A stretch of DNA of 64,000 bases, taken from assembly GCF_009727055.1 (NCBI RefSeq), contig NC_052350.1, forward strand, positions 37,698,649 to 37,762,648, read 5' to 3'. The notes under the pieces were generated by a model. That model did no database searches, had not been told where the DNA came from, and saw only the letters and a list, made by a program, of their open reading frames with translations. Below, piece after piece: positions 1 to 11,699 of this stretch (positions are counted from its first letter, which is position 1; every line of letters begins with the position of its first letter). The translations under genes and the position numbers were made by a program. This DNA comes from Benincasa hispida. Lineage: Eukaryota > Streptophyta > Magnoliopsida > Cucurbitales > Cucurbitaceae.

Positions 1-278
1 ATAATATCTATATCCATCAATAGATTCAATAGAAGCAGGCCCTCAGACATCAATATGTATTAATTCAAGTGTGTTAGAAGCATGAGATTGAGAATTAGGA
101 AATGGTAAGGCAGATAACTTTCCTAATTGACATGATTGACAAAACTCATTTCCTTCATTTGATTTAACAAGCAGTTTACATTCTCTAATCACATAATCTA
201 TGGTTTTTCTGATGGATGTCCTAGTCTCCTATGCCAAACAGCTCTTGATTCAACTACATTAATCCTAACTCCTGATAG

Positions 279-368
279 AATTAAGGCAGTTGACTTGTTA
301 TTTTTGTACTGAGCAGATCCTCGACCTTCTGTAGTCTCATGTATCACTCCAGCCCCTTGAAGTCTGTA
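279..368. repeat. 90-bp segment repeated at 499-588 across the adapter
   Basis: Bases 279-368 and 499-588 read the same by eye. The second copy begins immediately after the adapter. Bases 369-460 are then a ~92% match (7 differences in 92) to 828-919, with about 240 intervening bases missing. The left part therefore looks like a second, diverged copy of the same copia region joined through the adapter. Confidence 0.85.
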
Positions 369-460
369 CAGTTACCAGTTCATTACCTCCATATTCGGTT
401 GGATTATTGATGTTGTTGTAGTCTGGAGTGACATGGTTGGTAGCCCCACTGTCTATGTAC

Positions 461-498
461 CTGTCTCTTATACACATCTAGATGTGTATAAGAGACAG
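461..498. other. Tn5 mosaic-end inverted pair: Nextera mate-pair junction adapter left in assembly
   Basis: CTGTCTCTTATACACATCT is followed directly by its reverse complement, making a 38-bp perfect palindrome. This is the 19-bp Tn5 mosaic end doubled, the known junction left when tagmented DNA is circularised in Nextera mate-pair libraries. It is not plant sequence. The same 38 bp occurs at three more places near 50.3-50.9 kb. Confidence 0.97.
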
Positions 499-615
499 AA
501 TTAAGGCAGTTGACTTGTTATTTTTGTACTGAGCAGATCCTCGACCTTCTGTAGTCTCATGTATCACTCCAGCCCCTTGAAGTCTGTATAGCCCTCGATC
601 AAGCTCCCCTTTCAG

Positions 616-1119
616 CTACGTTCTGCCCGTATCCTTGTCCTTAATGACACAACAGTTAGTGTGAAATTGAACAATCACAACATTATCATGGGCTAACTTT
701 GATATACTAATGAGATTCTTGGCTATGTTAGGCACACACAAGACATCATTCAAGATAAATTCATTCCTTCCATCAGACAAGCAAGACTGACCAGTGTGAG
801 ATATGTGTAGTTGTTCACCATTACCTACAGTTACCAGTTCATTACCTTCATATTCAGTTGGATTATTAATGTTGTTATAGTATGGAGTAACATGGTTGGT
901 AGCCCCACTGTCAATGTACCAATTAGGATCTGTTACTGTTTCTGGTGTGGCTATGAAGGGGTTAGAGGGTTGAGCTAACGTGAACAGGGCAGTAGTATTG
1001 TTGTTAGGGCCGACTGACCCTTGGTTTCCTCTACCTTGTTCAGTGCTTTGTGAATATTCTTTGTTAAGATGATGATAACATCCCAGGGCTGAGTGACCAT
1101 ACTTCCCACACACTTGACA
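616..1119 (-). pseudogene. Copia gag C-terminus with zinc knuckle and aspartic protease
   Basis: This is the longest open stretch of the first copia element. It opens with a CCHC knuckle (CQVCGKYGHSALGC, C-x2-C-x4-H-x4-C; the first Cys codon is at 1117-1119), which in gag binds genomic RNA. About 60 residues later comes the retropepsin motif WYIDSGATNHVT, whose Asp is catalytic, then the conserved run toward VLCVPNIAKNLISISKL. The frame ends in TAG just after DKDTGRT, where the family normally reads on toward the GAG-pre-integrase domain. The frame has no true ATG here, since it is an internal part of a polyprotein. It cannot make a functional polyprotein because of this stop and upstream frameshifts. 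Confidence 0.85.
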
Positions 1120-1599
1120 TGTTGGTCTATTTGAGTTATTGTTGCGGCCTCTTCCTCGACCACGACCACCTCCTTGTCCATTAAATGGATTGTGATTGTT
1201 GTTACTGCCTTTAGAGTTGTTCCCTTGCTGTCGACTTCCATTGTATGAAGGATTGAAGTGTGGCTTACCACCATTCAGATTCCTGCTGAATGCTACATTA
1301 ACAGAGGGTTATTGTGCAAAAGAACTATGTATTTTGATAAAGTTTTGATGCTCCAGTCATTTTTCATAAGATAGTAACTCAGATTGCATATCTAACCATG
1401 ATATACCCGGTTTACCTTAGATGCCTACTACCATCGGGTTGTATTCTTCATTTAAATTGAGAAGGACTTATGAGATGAGGGCTCTTGTCGACACAGGGCT
1501 GCCGGCTTGTGCTAGATTGTTGGAGTATAGCTTCATCAATTTGAGGTACTCACTCATCTTTTGGCCTCATTTTCTTGTCTGTTGGAATAGCTATCTTGA

Positions 1600-2067
1600 G
1601 TAATTTTCTTCAACTCTTTATTGAACTCCGAAAAGCTCCTGAATAGCTTGCCACAGTTCCAGTTCCTTGGTAGTTTCATATCCCATGAGTTGGACAGCCA
1701 GATCTGGTGCCATCGAGTTGTAAAGCCATCCCAGCAAGAGTTGGTCGACTGCAAGCCAAGCTTCATATTGTGGGTTGAGTGATCGTTACTCTGATGAACT
1801 CACTTTGTCATCGCTAGCCACTTGAGAACTTGAAGTTGCTTCAGAGGTGGTTGGAATAAATATTGGTGGGCAGGGCATCTGACCGAAGAGGTGACCTTCG
1901 AGCTTGTAGCTCCGGAGGATCGAAAACGCAAGGGTCTTCTACAACATGAAGTTCCCTCGTTCAAGCTTTATGGTGGTGAGTTGATTCAGGAGTTGATTGA
2001 GAAGTGGTGTGGTGAACTTGACTGGTCCGGTGGAGGAGTTGTTTCCGATGAAGGCGGCGTCGGCCAT
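1600..2067 (-). pseudogene. Copia gag N-terminal region, frame-disrupted
   Basis: An ATG at 2067 (minus) lies five bases inside the primer-binding site and begins MADAAFIGNNSSTGPVKFTT, followed by LNQLLTTIKLERGNF-type sequence typical of copia gag N-termini. Further on, in shifted frames, QLLLGWLYNSMAPDLAVQLMGY and LWQAIQELFGVQ are readable, matching the gag capsid-like domain. At least one frame change and in-frame stops occur between about 1600 and 1900. Gag forms the virus-like particle in the cytoplasm. Pseudogene status follows from the frame breaks seen in sequence. Confidence 0.75.
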
Positions 2068-2071
2068 TTTT

Positions 2072-2084
2072 GGCTCTGATACCA
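2072..2084 (-). other. Copia primer-binding site (initiator tRNA-Met type)
   Basis: The minus strand reads TGGTATCAGAGCC, the standard plant copia match to the 3' end of initiator tRNA-Met, three bases inside the LTR. It fixes the orientation of this element and the inner LTR edge. Confidence 0.93.
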
Positions 2085-2087
2085 AGT

Positions 2088-2369
2088 TGAAGATTGAATG
2101 TAGGCTGGGAATTTCGAATTTCCTTTGGACTTCCCCTTTTCTCTTCTCTTTGTTGTATTTCCAATGAATCAATATTAAATGCTACAACCTTAGTTTGGTG
2201 AGTGGTAAACAAATTCTTACAAGTGGTAATGATACAAAAGAATAAGAATATTACAAGTGGCATCACATGATTACTGAGTGGTAAACAAATTCTTAACTAC
2301 CTTGGTGAGTCATCTCCTTCTTCCTCCACCTTAGTTTTGTCTTTTCCATTTCTAATTTTTTCACTAACA
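2088..2369 (-). repeat. 5' LTR of the first copia element (282 bp)
   Basis: The inner edge is set by the primer-binding site at 2072-2084, leaving CA (minus) at 2088. The outer edge is placed where the minus strand reads TGTTAGTG, giving a TG...CA LTR. The partner LTR is outside the window, so the outer edge could not be checked against a second copy and no target duplication could be tested. Confidence 0.65.
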
Positions 2370-3100
2370 AAAATAATAATAATTATTATTATATATAGTT
2401 CTTACAATTTTATCTTATTTTTATAGGAAGTTAATATATTATATTTTAAATTGTAATATAGAGGGTCATTCCTAAGTTATTTAACAAAAATAAAAATGGT
2501 AAAACACTATACTAATTTAATTGATTTAAAATGTTGATTTTATAATTTATATTGAGATTCATTGTTTTTTTAAAATCTTTATTTTCATTTTTGTTATTTC
2601 TATTTTTTTCATAAAGAAGAGTTCTATATATATATATATGAATAAGGAAATATATGTGAATTTTCTCATTTTTTTATATTTATTGAAAATTTTATTCATT
2701 ATAAGAAATATTGATGTGGGGGAGTTTTTTGTTTAAAAAAATTTTGTGAGTCTTATACATAAAAACTATGGGAAAAAAAACTTACTATTTCTTTTGAAAA
2801 AAAGGAAATAAGACTTATTTAGTTTAAAAGGGAAAAAAATAACGCAAATTGGAGCGTATGGTAGATTTTAATGACATGTACATGGCTACAAATTTTCAAA
2901 CTGCTTTTGTTATTGATGAAACTACAAATACATGGTATGTGTAGAATCATAAACAATGACAGATTCAGTATATAGACTAATTGCTAATATCTTAGTTACC
3001 CAATTTACCTCTAATTGATTAATTGAAAATTAAAAAGCTGTATTCCTCAAAATACACCCTTCTTGATTTTCCTAACGTAGTTAACGTTTCAAAACAGATT
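2370..3100. other. AT-rich intergenic DNA
   Basis: Low-complexity AT-rich sequence with short (TA)n and A/T homopolymers, for example TATATATATATATA near 2626. I see no coding signal, tRNA or element terminus. The border with the LTR that follows is not sharp. Confidence 0.5.
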
Positions 3101-5034
3101 TTATTATTAATTTAGATTCTGTTTAACGACTTTTTGAATTAGTCTCAGATGAATTAAATATCCAGATTTTTCTACAAAATTTACTTTAGCATCTAAATAA
3201 GCATGTTCATAAGATAAAAAAAAAGGGTTTCTGAAACATACCTTTGTACAACTCTTCTATCTTTAAATTGAGCTTGAATCTTCGCTTTAGTAAGATGTAG
3301 ACCACCACTTGATCTTCCTTACATTTTCTAGGACCTTAGATTGGATTATGAGATTCAAAATGAGTTGAAATTTAGGAAAATTAGAGAGGAGATTTTTCTG
3401 GTTTTCAGCTAGAGAGAGAAGAACATCTTCTTCATCAACTCAACCAACTCTGAAAATCCAAAAATATGGCTCCCCAACTCAGCTAACCAGTCTGGTTTTT
3501 GGTCCAAATTTAGCATGTCATTCCTTTTCACTATGGATTGACACCACCTACTTGAATAGATGGGTGGAATTTTGGGTATCAATAGTGGGAAAGTCCCACC
3601 TAGTGGATTTTTCTAGATTTTTAATTTTCAAAATAAAATTCTATTTTGTTAGATTTAATTTTCTTTCATTTGAATTTTCAGAAAATTAAATTAAAACTAA
3701 AATTGAATTGAATATTTTAATTTTTCAAAATTCAAATTTCTAATTTTAAATAAAACTAATTCAAATAATTAATTTTAAATAAAATTTATTTAATTAATTA
3801 AAATAATTTAATGTCCAATATATTTAATAAAACACCAATTCCACAATCATGAAGTCTATTCATGTAGCTAATATTTAAATCAAATTTAAACATTATCCAA
3901 TTATCCAATTTGGTTTAATTCGACGATTAAACGTGTAACTATATTGTATATAATTACTAATTTTTTTAATTTGAATTTGAATGCTTCAAGATTTAATCCG
4001 TTTGTGAGCTAATAGGGGATCTAATGGACCTACAGATCATGGGCTCCAACGATCCAAAATTAATTGGCTAAACTCTTTAAACCAAATTAATCAACATTCG
4101 TTAACTACCGAGACTCCACTAAAGCCCAGTAGTTGCACTCCTCTCTGACCGTAGATATATTTCTATCCACTTGATTTAACCATAATCAGTAAGTCGACCT
4201 TTCAAAGGTTGTTCGTAATAATGGTTGGGTCAAATGTTGTTTTAATCTGATATTATATCTTGCTCCTTAAGTCCCACTGATCCTCTAATGGACAATTGGT
4301 TTGTGATCCAATCACTAAATCGAGTCCCTCTCAGGCCAATGAGAGGGTGGGGCCCTTGTTTAAAACCTGAAATCAGTACTCAAAGAGAACAACCTCTCTA
4401 CTATCCCTAAACGCAGATAGGAGTGAATTTCATCTTGCACTCTATGTCTCCTATTATCTACTCGATCTTACCCCTAAAGTTTGAGGCTTATAGAGACGGT
4501 GTTGTTGAGCCAACCCTCAGATCTAAAGATAATCCTAAATAAACAAGAGTTCATATTTAGCTCAGGATTAAGGTCGAGTTACCTAAGTCATCGATTTAAA
4601 ATAGTCAGTCTTAAACAGTAAATGACGTTATAAAGTAAGAGTGACTTGTTTCTTGGTTTGGTATTACACAAACTTATTGCATAGGATGCCCCCATTCACA
4701 TGTCTCCACATGAAAGATTCAGGATCACATCGTTTGTACCAAATACAAAGTGGGCCGCATCCGATAGAGTTATCAAAATAAGGTACTCGATCTTATTTGT
4801 ATACTATAGACTGTTTTGGCTATCTACTTGAACTTGATCCATTCTTATATCTTTACATAAAGTCCAAGTACTCATGTAATAGTCATGAATCTTTAGTTTA
4901 TTAGATTTAGTCTTTACAAGTACAATTTACATATTCAATAACATATTTACTGAATAAACCTCAATGGTGTATTTATTGTAAATAGAATATGTTTAATATT
5001 ACAAACGGTGAGGTTTAGGACATACAACCCAATA
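3100..5034 (-). repeat. Decayed long copia LTR (minus orientation)
   Basis: The stretch shares its order of landmarks with other long LTRs in the window: a GTAGACCACCACT-type block (about 3295), GAGCTAATAGGGGATC and ATCATGGGCTCCAACGATC (about 4005-4050), GTAAGTCGACC...GGTTGTTCGTAAT (about 4190) and GGATGCCCCCATTC (about 4683). It ends at 5034 with minus-strand TATTGGGTTGTATGTCC, matching the TGTTGGGTTATATGTCC start at 49701 except for a changed terminal G. The left edge is approximate. No primer site or polypurine tract adjoins, so it may be a solo LTR. Confidence 0.7.
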
Positions 5035-5399
5035 ATTTATATTTTAAATATTCATATATTATCAAAATTCATTTTAACTAATCAAATTTAAATTTAATAA
5101 AATGTTGGAATTGTTTTTAATTATTTTATACGTATTCTTAAGAAATTAACCGGATGTTTTTTTTCATATTTTTTAAGGTTTAAATTGTTTTGTATATGTT
5201 ATTAGATTCACTTATACATATTTCACATTTACTCACTATTTTATTTAAAGTTTTACCCTATTATATTAGTTTAACGATTCGGAAAAAAAATAGCCATCAC
5301 TATCATAAAACAACTTTTTATTACTGCAGAAAGTGACTAGTTCTTCTCAAGCTATTATTTTTGCTATGGCTTCAACGAATTAGACTTCTGTTTGATGAT

Positions 5400-6000
5400 T
5401 GATGGTGTGAGAATTCTTGATTTTCGAGCTTTCGATGTGCATAGTCCGTCAGATTCATCGTTGCAACAATTTGTGGAATATATCCAAGGTAAGCTTTTTT
5501 TCCTCAGGTGAGTTAACTATATCTTGTTTGACAGTGTACCAAGTTGGTTTCACCCATTTGAATCTTATTAGGATTGTTGAAGATAGAGATACTTTGTGGT
5601 TGATGTCAGTTTTATCAGAGTCCCCAATTTATGTGTAGTGGTTGACCATGTCTCATGTGTTTCCCCGAACACTAGAAGTACACTATATTTGAATAATGAA
5701 ATAACATAAATTGATCATTCTTCTCAACCTTCTAAGGGCAACATTGAAGTCATTGATTTTCAAGATTTTGAGTCCTTTCAATATGGTATTCCCATTAAAG
5801 TAGGTTCTTTACGTTGATGTGGTAAAGAAATATTCGGCAATGGTTAGGAGTCAATACCTGGGGAGAAGGTCTTTTTGTGTTTGAGGCTTAATGATTTAAG
5901 TGAAACGAAAGCACGTCTTTATTTTTCTGCGATGAAGCTATTTTTAAGGCACCATAAATGCTTTCTTTCTTCCATTGAAGCTATTTTGGGAGAGCCTTAA
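5400..6000 (+). pseudogene. Unrecognised coding-like relic
   Basis: Between about 5725 and 5998 one plus-strand frame reads as plausible protein with few stops, including IEVIDFQDFESFQYGIP and, after two stops, LCLRLNDLSETKARLYFSAM. A shorter open stretch at 5417-5638 precedes it. Base composition here is less AT-biased than the surroundings. I cannot name the family. A decayed transposon gene or a host-gene fragment are both possible, and so is chance. No intact start-to-stop frame exists. Confidence 0.3.
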
Positions 6001-6583
6001 GCCTTTTGAAAACCCTAATTTGATTTTCTTGGCAATAGATTTGATTGGGTTTTTAATTTAAATGAATGTCTTGTTTAAGGTGTTAATAAGGTTAGACTAG
6101 ACGCTTGTCAGAATGCATTGTTCATCATGATAGCTGCTTAGATAGAGGGTATTTTCTGTTTTAAAATAGTTTTGAAATCCTTAACATTTAGAATTTTGAA
6201 CGTTATGCATGTGGGTTCTTTGACAATTACTAATTATTATTTTCTAATATTATAATCTATTCTACCATTTTTACAAGTTTTAAAACTTTTTTTTGCTGTT
6301 TTTCGAAATGAAAGTTTAAAATTTATTATTCGTTTGGCTAGCTTGATCATTTGTTAGTATTCTCTATGGAATAAACGGTTTTCTTTTTATTTATTAATTT
6401 TATAATCTCATTAAATATTAAAGAAAATTTACAGTAAACAGAGAAAGTATGAATAACATAAAATGTACTAGAGGGGTTTGTATTTGATTGAAATATAGAA
6501 ATAAATAATGGAATTCAAATTTAAAATATTTAATAAGTTATACAAATATCTTACTCAATTTTGAAACTACCCATATCTAACCC

Positions 6584-6584
<1 letters not shown>

Positions 6585-6614
<30 letters not shown>

Positions 6615-6628
6615 NAAAAAAAAAAAAA
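6585..6628. repeat. Poly-A run with an N at 6615
   Basis: A roughly 44-base A homopolymer interrupted by one ambiguous base, which marks unresolved homopolymer length or a contig join. Confidence 0.9.
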
Positions 6629-8209
6629 CTATTATATAATAACTAAATCTCAAAACAACTCCCACATTAATTTTCAAATCTTCTCAATTTTTTTATGAAG
6701 TCTTTCTCAAAATGCTCCACAATTTCCAATTTTAGACGACAAACAATTCATAACTTCACTTGATATTTGTTAACTAAGGTATACTTTGAAACTACTCCTT
6801 AAATTTCATCCCAATAATCTTTTATTTTGTTTTTTTTTCTTTCAATTTTCTAATAGAAGAACAAGTTCAGAAAACATATAGGAAAAAAGATACATTTTAA
6901 TGCACCCCACAAAAAATTTAAGAAAAAAGATAGTTAAAAGATTGAAAAATTCAACTTTAAGAAGGAAAATTTTAATATGCATTTTCTTTTTTAAGTTTCA
7001 ACTCATGCTTAAATAATTTTTATGCATATTGACCAACAATTTTTCTTATAGGTAAATTATGAAAAGTAGTATCAACTCCAACGACCGTGTCCTATTGATA
7101 TCAAGAGACAATAGCAATGCAGGTTGTTTAGTAACATGATGATAAACATTAGGAAAGGAAAACTTTATTTTGCTTCTCATGGAGGACCATTATTTTAGTT
7201 AGATTTGTAATTTGTATCAATCTTTTTGTTTACGTAGTTTATTTGATATTTTGATTTAATTTTGTTGAAAATGAGTGATGAAATTATTTGGAAAGAAAAT
7301 AAGCAAGGTAGTTGAGATTTTTTTTTTTTTTTTAATTTAATAAAGTTACTATGTGATTGGATCTTTTTTTCTTTTTTCTAAAAAAAAGTAGGGCAGTTAG
7401 TTGAGAATTTTTTAAAAGGCAGTTACTATACTTTGACGTGGTGAGAAATTTTCTTTTTTCTTTTACTACATGAGAGTTGCAATTTTTTTTTAAAAAAAAT
7501 ATTTAAATAAGGTAGTTAATTGTGGGCCAATGGAAGGGTAAAATAACAATTATAAAAAAATATAAGGGCAAAAACGGTAGACAAAAATTCTTTCTCATTT
7601 TTTTTTTAGAAATTTTGTTTGTAAATTATTTTTTTATTTTATTATTATTATTTTTTTTTGGTTAATAGTAACATCCTTCCTAATCTTCTTGTTTCTTCGT
7701 TAAGCTTTATTTTAGAAGTAGGTATTATTTCAATTTTTTTGCTTCAAGTATCTCTCTTCTAGGTGCATTTTTGTAGCTTTTTTTTTTTTATGCACACAGA
7801 TTCACATATTGATCTTCACATATTAAAGAGGTAGAGAAGAAGATTTTGCTTTTGGGGTTCAATAATTTTTTCTAAAAATTTCTCAAATAGAGTAACAAAG
7901 AAAGATTGATTGACTAATTTATGCTTTTGTAGTTTTTTCGCCTTTTAATCTTTGTAAATGTACACCAATGAATGTATTTATACTAATTTATTGTTTTTCC
8001 ATGTTTTTGTACTTTTTTCTCTTTTGAAATTTGTTATAAATATACATCTATTCATCTATGTATAATTTTGAAATAATTTGTAAAATCAAAATAAAGTTTA
8101 AAATCAATATTATCATTGCAAATCTACACAAAGAAAAAAAAAACTCAGTTTTAAGATTTTATTTATGCATAAAATAATAATAATAATTTGGTTTAAATTA
8201 AAATTTGAG

Positions 8210-8410
8210 AACAAATTAAAATTAGAAGCATAATCAAATCATTTTTAACGATTTTTTTTTATAAAAAATAGAAAAATATAATATTTTTGTTTATATTAAA
8301 TTTAAAATTAGGAGAATAATCAAATCATCGAATTCAAAATAAATAAAATATAAAAATGTTTTATGGTTTAATTTGAAGTTTAAAATTAAGAGTGTAATCA
8401 AATCATCCCA
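8210..8410. repeat. Short degenerate repeat, three copies
   Basis: The motif TAATCAAATCAT, preceded each time by an AAATTA(R)RAG-like stretch, occurs near 8231, 8317 and 8395, a spacing of about 80-86 bases. Confidence 0.5.
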
Positions 8411-8644
8411 TAATTTTTTTTCTTTTTTTTTTTTAATAAGGAAAGATTATCGTGTTCTTACCTTTATCTGAAAAAGAAACATGAGAAAGAATGAGTATAA
8501 AGTAAGTAACCCCACTACTGGGAAGAGGCTAAACATCTATATTCTTTAGATGTCAATCTCTGGTGGGCCATTCATAAACTTTTACATTCATGGGATGACC
8601 ATCTAGTGGATAGTTGATTTTTCCCTACCATAAGGGAGATGTAC

Positions 8645-8785
8645 CCACAAACCTCAAGTGAATCCCGAAGGAAACACAAATCTATGGTGAAGTCCCGAAG
8701 GAGATCACCATCTCTGGTGAATTTCGAAGGAAACACAAACCTCTAGTGAAGTCCTGGACGAGATCACCACCTCCAGCGGGTATCT
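8645..8785. repeat. ~29-bp minisatellite, four degenerate units
   Basis: Units alternate between CCCGAAGGAAACACAAA and CCCGAAGGAGATCACCA forms, each followed by CTCTGGTGAA-like sequence, giving a ~59-bp higher-order period. Such repeats occur in LTRs of plant elements, but I see no LTR ends here. Confidence 0.65.
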
Positions 8786-10873
8786 AATGACGGGTAGGGA
8801 TAATTATCGCTTTCATAAATATAACATGCATTATAAAACATAGTCCCACAAACATGCAAATACATATCATCATGCTCAATGTTCATATAGTAAATCATAT
8901 AAACAAAACAATTTAGTTAACGCTTACACTCATAACATTTTTCAAGATACAATTAAAATCAACTTATTTATCCTCATGCATTTCGATGCAACCAATCTTA
9001 AAATCCTCAAAATTATTTTTAAATTATCGTCTGACACAAAGACGGTTCTCATGGTAAGATTACTTTCCTCAAATTTTGGTTATAATTCTTAATCCAAGTA
9101 ATTAATTTTCTTAAAATCCTTGGAAGACTTGAATTAATCCTATCACATAAATTACAAATTTTACTTTAGCACTCATGGCCCAAAATAAAAATCCAAAATT
9201 TAAATTTATCCTGTGTGGTATAAATCCAATTAACCAAATTATCCCAAATGTCCCACAATCTAACTTTCAAAGTTGTGGCTTCGTCTAAAATAAATTCCAA
9301 AACTCAACTCAAATGGCCAACCTAATCATAAATTAAATCCAAAATTGACAACTTAATTTTCCACAATTGCTCTTAATTCAAAAGATAACCAACCAAATAC
9401 TCACCCAAAACTTATCAAACCTTAACAATTGTTATGCCAAAATTTGGTCTCTTCCTTGACAAGTAATATCCTCAAATCTTCCTACTCTTTATTCTGAAAG
9501 TCTAAACACAATGAGTTTTATCCAAATTGATTCCAAAACAAAGTGACACCCAAAATCTTCAAAGAAAAACCCTAAAACTCAAATCTTACCCAAATTATCC
9601 AAGATTTCGGCGAAACCCAAAAACGGTGATGGCGACGGCGACGATCGTGATAGAAAGAAAGAACGACTGACAAGGCTGACAGACTGGCAGCATCGGCTTG
9701 GCAATGGCATGAAAAATAAAGAAGACACAACATACGAAGGACGATACTAGTTGGAGGATCAGCACAATGTCGTCAAGAAGAGAGGCTCAACCGACGACGG
9801 ATTCAGATGGAGATAGAAGGCACGGTCAGCTAATGCAGATGGAAGATCTGACGTTCGGACGATGGCGACGACGGCTGGTCAGACGTTGGGTTCCGACGGT
9901 AAGCGTGAGAGCTGAACTGTTGTGTGCGCTAGGGCTGGGGAGGCACCGGCGACTGCATTTACGGGACAGTTAGGGCTTATCCAACGGTAAAGAATGTCCA
10001 AACAAATCCAAACTTATTGTTAATTTTAAAATATATATTTTCAGCCTTGTCAGCTTGCGTTTACCGTTGTCAGTCGTTCTGGCGACTGAGTTTACCAAGA
10101 ACATCCTATTCCGACGACTGCGTTTACCAAGAACATCGATTATGATAAATATTATTTTTTCTTTTTGGTAAAATAACTCAAATCGACCCCAAAAAATTCA
10201 AACTTATTGTTAATTTTAAAATATATATTTTATTTCTTACAATATGATTATACATATATTCATTTTAATTTTGTGAACTTTTTAGATAATCATTCTCCAA
10301 CAACTTCTAAAAGTTATCTTTTTAGTAGTTTAAAAAGCAAAATTTCATAGTATAAATAAAAAATTTAGTTACTAATTTTAATTCAATATATGAAAATAAT
10401 TACATAAGTTTTTTTTCTTATAACATTTTACTTCTTTTTTGAAAACCAATTTAAATAAATAATTTGATAATCTAAACCAAACCAATCTAAATATTTTATT
10501 GTCAAAGGTTATTTAACTCGAAGGAAACACATAATAAAAAAAAAAATTAGATAAAAGTCTAAAAAGTAGATAATTGACACAATCTGCAAATATACCTAAA
10601 TCAATATGTGGATTACTTTTGAATTAAAGTCACCATCATATTTATTCAATCAAAAAGAAAAGAAAAGGATTTCTATCTCCTCGTTAAAAAAGAGTCTTTT
10701 CAATTAAAGGTAGTAAATTAGGGATTACTAAAATTGGTTGAATAGGATGTTTTTGGTTGATGTCTGAAGAGCTGATTTAATTTATTGTTTTTTTTTTTTA
10801 AAAAAAACAAAAATAATGAAATCAATTTTATCTTTTATTTCCAATTTAAAAAAAGTATAAAACCATTGAATAA
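8786..10873. other. Gene-poor stretch with a GC-richer island
   Basis: Mostly AT-rich. Bases 9600-9985 are GC-richer with CGACGG-type triplet runs. An open frame of 68 codons at 9767-9973 has no recognisable domain and an Arg-rich, low-complexity content, so I do not call it a gene. The 33-base block starting AAACTTATTGTTAATTTTAA occurs at about 10008 and again at about 10200, and TTTACCAAGAACATC is also doubled (near 10091 and 10124), suggesting a local duplication of roughly 190 bp with divergence. Confidence 0.45.
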
Positions 10874-10945
10874 TGCGTTTGCCGGGAGTCGAACCCGGGT
10901 CTATTGCTTGGAAGGCAATTATCATAACCGTTGGACTACAGACGC
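10874..10945 (-). pseudogene. tRNA-Gly(UCC) copy with two stem-disrupting changes
   Basis: On the minus strand a 72-nt tRNA-like sequence has the anticodon loop CUUCCAA (anticodon UCC), an intact GGTTCGACTCC B-box and T-arm, and TTTT about 11 nt downstream. Against the intact copy at 41928-41999 it has a C facing an A at the fifth acceptor pair and a T instead of G that breaks the fourth D-stem pair. Two mismatches in stems suggest a pseudogene or a poorly functional gene. Reduced but real function cannot be excluded. Confidence 0.8.
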
Positions 10946-11690
10946 AGTGTTTGTCCAATTAAATTAATTTATTTATATACATCTAAATATCTAAATTTAG
11001 TGGCTGCAATTTTTATATATCTCACATCTAGTCCCTACTTTGGGCTTTGATTTTCTAAAATAATTAATACGTATTAACATTCCCTTTTTAATTTTTGAAA
11101 ACAATAATTAGGTGAGAAAAAAATTAAAAAAATCATATAAAGATTAAATTTAAGATTTAGTAAAAATATAAAGACTAAATTTGGACAATTAAATATATAG
11201 GAACTAAAATGAGATGGAACTCAAAATATAGAGATCAAAATGTTATTTTCAAGTTCTTATGCAATTTATTTAGAACAATGATCTTGAAGGAATTTTTATA
11301 AATTATTTGATTATCAATGTAAACATAAATCTATAGTAACCGACAAATATTGTCTTACTTGATGTTAGAGGTTTAAATCATTGTAATTCTATTATTGTAT
11401 TGAAAAAAAACTATGAAAACAAATAAAAATCCTTTTATACATTAAAAGGTTTTTATTTTTTGTTTTTACTTTTCTTTTTTAAAAAGAAAATAAAAATCAA
11501 CAAGTATGAGGATGACGATCTTGAAATCTCTTCAAAATCCCACAACATTATATATATGCCGTATTTAATTATATATATGTGTGTGTGTGAGACAATTGCA
11601 TCAATGGCAAAAAGAAAATGAAATTACAAGTGTGCCCCCAACCTTTTTCCTTTTGCAATTCTAGCAACATAATGCCAGCTGAAAAATTAA
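10946..11690. other. AT-rich intergenic DNA
   Basis: There is a short TATATATGTGTGTGTGTG microsatellite near 11570. I see no genes or element ends. Confidence 0.5.
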
Positions 11691-11699
11691 AAAGCTAAA

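Larger units (their letters stand above)
1..2087 (-). mobile_element. Ty1/copia internal region (gag-protease-integrase start), truncated by window edge
   Basis: Read on the minus strand from its LTR at 2088, this shows a copia order: primer-binding site, gag N-terminus, CCHC zinc knuckle, aspartic protease, then a GAG-pre-integrase segment (about 50-270) with the H..H..C..C pattern, seen as WHRRLGHPS followed by CQSCQLGK. The integrase core would lie left of base 1. Frameshifts and stops break it throughout. Bases 279-588 are disturbed by an inserted library adapter and a duplicated segment, so this part is not a faithful copy of one element. The copia assignment is firm; the lineage is not determined. 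Confidence 0.88.
5035..8500. other. AT-rich intergenic stretch
   Basis: Long A/T tracts and no recognisable gene apart from the coding-like relic at 5400-6000 and the small repeats listed separately. There is no tRNA and no clear transposon end. Confidence 0.5.

Noticed and set aside
461..498. A bacterial Tn5/IS50 insertion or a natural inverted repeat
   Set aside because: Only the 19-bp mosaic end doubled head to head is present, with no transposase and no 9-bp target duplication. The same 38 bp at four places next to shuffled repeats is the library junction adapter.
9767..9973. A 68-codon Arg-rich gene
   Set aside because: Short, low-complexity, in a CGACGG-rich patch, without a recognisable domain or neighbours supporting it.
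10785..10967. A 60-codon coding frame over the first tRNA
   Set aside because: It is a by-product of the tRNA-like sequence on the other strand and its A-rich flank.
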